NCBI GenBank assembly: GCA_021781455.1
Contig: JAJXWV010000033.1
Coordinates: 1-64,000 of the forward strand
Source: Acidobacteriota bacterium
Lineage (GTDB): Bacteria; Acidobacteriota; Thermoanaerobaculia; Gp7-AA8
Length of the DNA: 64,000 nt
Reading direction: 5' to 3'
Shown: piece after piece, positions 63,502 through 64,000 of the stretch
Numbering within the stretch: the first letter of the stretch is position 1
Layout of the letters: each line of letters starts with the position of its first letter
Made by a program: the position numbers and the translations under genes
The notes under the pieces: generated by a model
What the model was told of the DNA's origin: nothing
Database searches by the model: none
Seen by the model: only the letters and a program-made list of their open reading frames with translations

Positions 63502-63963
63502 CTAGAAGAGCGCCATCTGCGCTGTCACCGGCTCGACGGCCGCCGGCGCCATCCGTTCGCTGTGCGGTCGCAGCTCGCTCCGCCGGCGGCCGAGGAGCAG
63601 GAACAGGTTCCGGCGGATCCACTCCTGCGCTTCGCGGTGATAGCGGTACTGCCGCTCATGGGCATGAAAGCGCCGGTTGTGGTCCGCACCGAGAACGTGA
63701 TGCAGGTACTCGTGATGGATGACCGACTCGATCACGAACGCAGGGATCTGCGGCGCGTTGAGCAGCGGGTGAATGCGGATCTCGGTGGTGACGTGGTTGT
63801 ACGAGCCGAGGCGGATGCTGCGACGCCGCTTGCGGGTGATCTGCTGGCCCCAGCGCACGCTCAGAGGCGGGTACTTGGAGAAATAGGCGCGATGAACGTC
63901 GCCGGCCAGCGACTCGAGGAAGTGAACCGTATTCTCGGGAAACGGAAGAGGAATCGGAGGCAT
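63502..63963 (-). CDS. SprT-like zinc metalloprotease-domain protein
   Basis: The 153-aa protein has the HExxH zinc motif H84-E-Y-L-H88 in FVIESVIHHEYLHHVLGA, with further His residues in NRRFHAHERQYRYHR as candidate third ligand. The size and the motif context fit SprT/YgjP-like proteins. The C-terminal 40 residues are basic and less structured. Eukaryotic SPRTN cleaves DNA-protein crosslinks; bacterial members are little characterised. It is convergent with degQ. Confidence 0.8.
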   Translation of the reverse strand: MPPIPLPFPENTVHFLESLAGDVHRAYFSKYPPLSVRWGQQITRKRRRSIRLGSYNHVTTEIRIHPLLNAPQIPAFVIESVIHHEYLHHVLGADHNRRFHAHERQYRYHREAQEWIRRNLFLLLGRRRSELRPHSERMAPAAVEPVTAQMALF

Positions 63964-64000
63964 CGCGCGTCCATTGTGCGGAACACGCGATGCCCGGCGC

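Overview
The window is a GC-rich bacterial chromosome segment made almost entirely of housekeeping genes. It carries ADP-heptose/LPS genes (heptose-7-P kinase, heptose-1-P adenylyltransferase, a heptosyltransferase-like GT9), lipoproteins, type IV pilus motor genes and a periplasmic DegQ/HtrA protease, so the cell has an outer membrane. Class II (B12-dependent) ribonucleotide reductase, DUF1844, DUF3108, DUF4388 and TPR proteins and very repeat-rich spacers together suggest an Acidobacteriota-like organism. That placement is an inference from gene content; no rRNA or tRNA gene was seen to test it.

Layout. 1-3.5 kb is accessory: the C-terminal end of an IS630-type transposase, about 1 kb without a convincing gene, and a large AlbA_2-STAND NTPase-TPR protein that looks like a defence or sensor ATPase. 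3.6-6.8 kb holds nrdJ and a 44-codon gene lying between two near-identical copies of the nrdJ 3' end. 6.8-8.2 kb is a gap with one small ORF, a cluster of DnaA-box-like 9-mers (candidate origin) and a large short-period repeat. 8.2-13.4 kb encodes membrane proteins (a DUF2157-like pair, a GT-C-like protein, a UbiA prenyltransferase). 13.6-18.9 kb has a NYN-domain RNase with an upstream mini-ORF, a single-domain response regulator, nadB, a methyltransferase and ruvB. 19-25 kb is pilS and pilB-pilT-pilC. 25.1-28.5 kb is envelope sugar synthesis. 28.6-31.8 kb is an mcp/2H-phosphoesterase/cheW operon. 32-34.3 kb has a two-FHA protein and lexA plus an XRE regulator. 34.4-43.6 kb has an SDR epimerase, tsaD, valS, birA-coaX-ggt and rpiA. 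43.7-49 kb has a lipoprotein, an MMPL exporter, bioY and an M28 peptidase. 49.3-57.1 kb has lon, nrdR, a flippase-like protein, an HDAC-family enzyme, a Coa1-like protein, a GT4 and a broken dienelactone hydrolase. 57.3-64 kb has a DUF1844/TPR/DUF4388 operon, a lipid kinase, degQ and a SprT-like protein.

Working links: nrdJ is the likely target of NrdR, encoded 45 kb away; BioY (biotin uptake) and BirA (biotin attachment) are both present; PilB/PilT/PilC with PilS form the pilus motor and its sensor, but no pilin or PilR is in the window; hldA, hldC and the GT9 feed the LPS core.

The most striking non-genic feature is a set of 7-9-bp-period repeats. They sit in many spacers, usually as two inverted arms around a short loop, with a different unit at different sites, and they are sometimes read through as coding sequence. 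REP/REPIN-like palindromes are also common. The strongest candidates for something new are this repeat class, the candidate origin, the AlbA_2-STAND gene, the repeat-flanked 44-aa gene and the 2H phosphoesterase in a chemotaxis operon.
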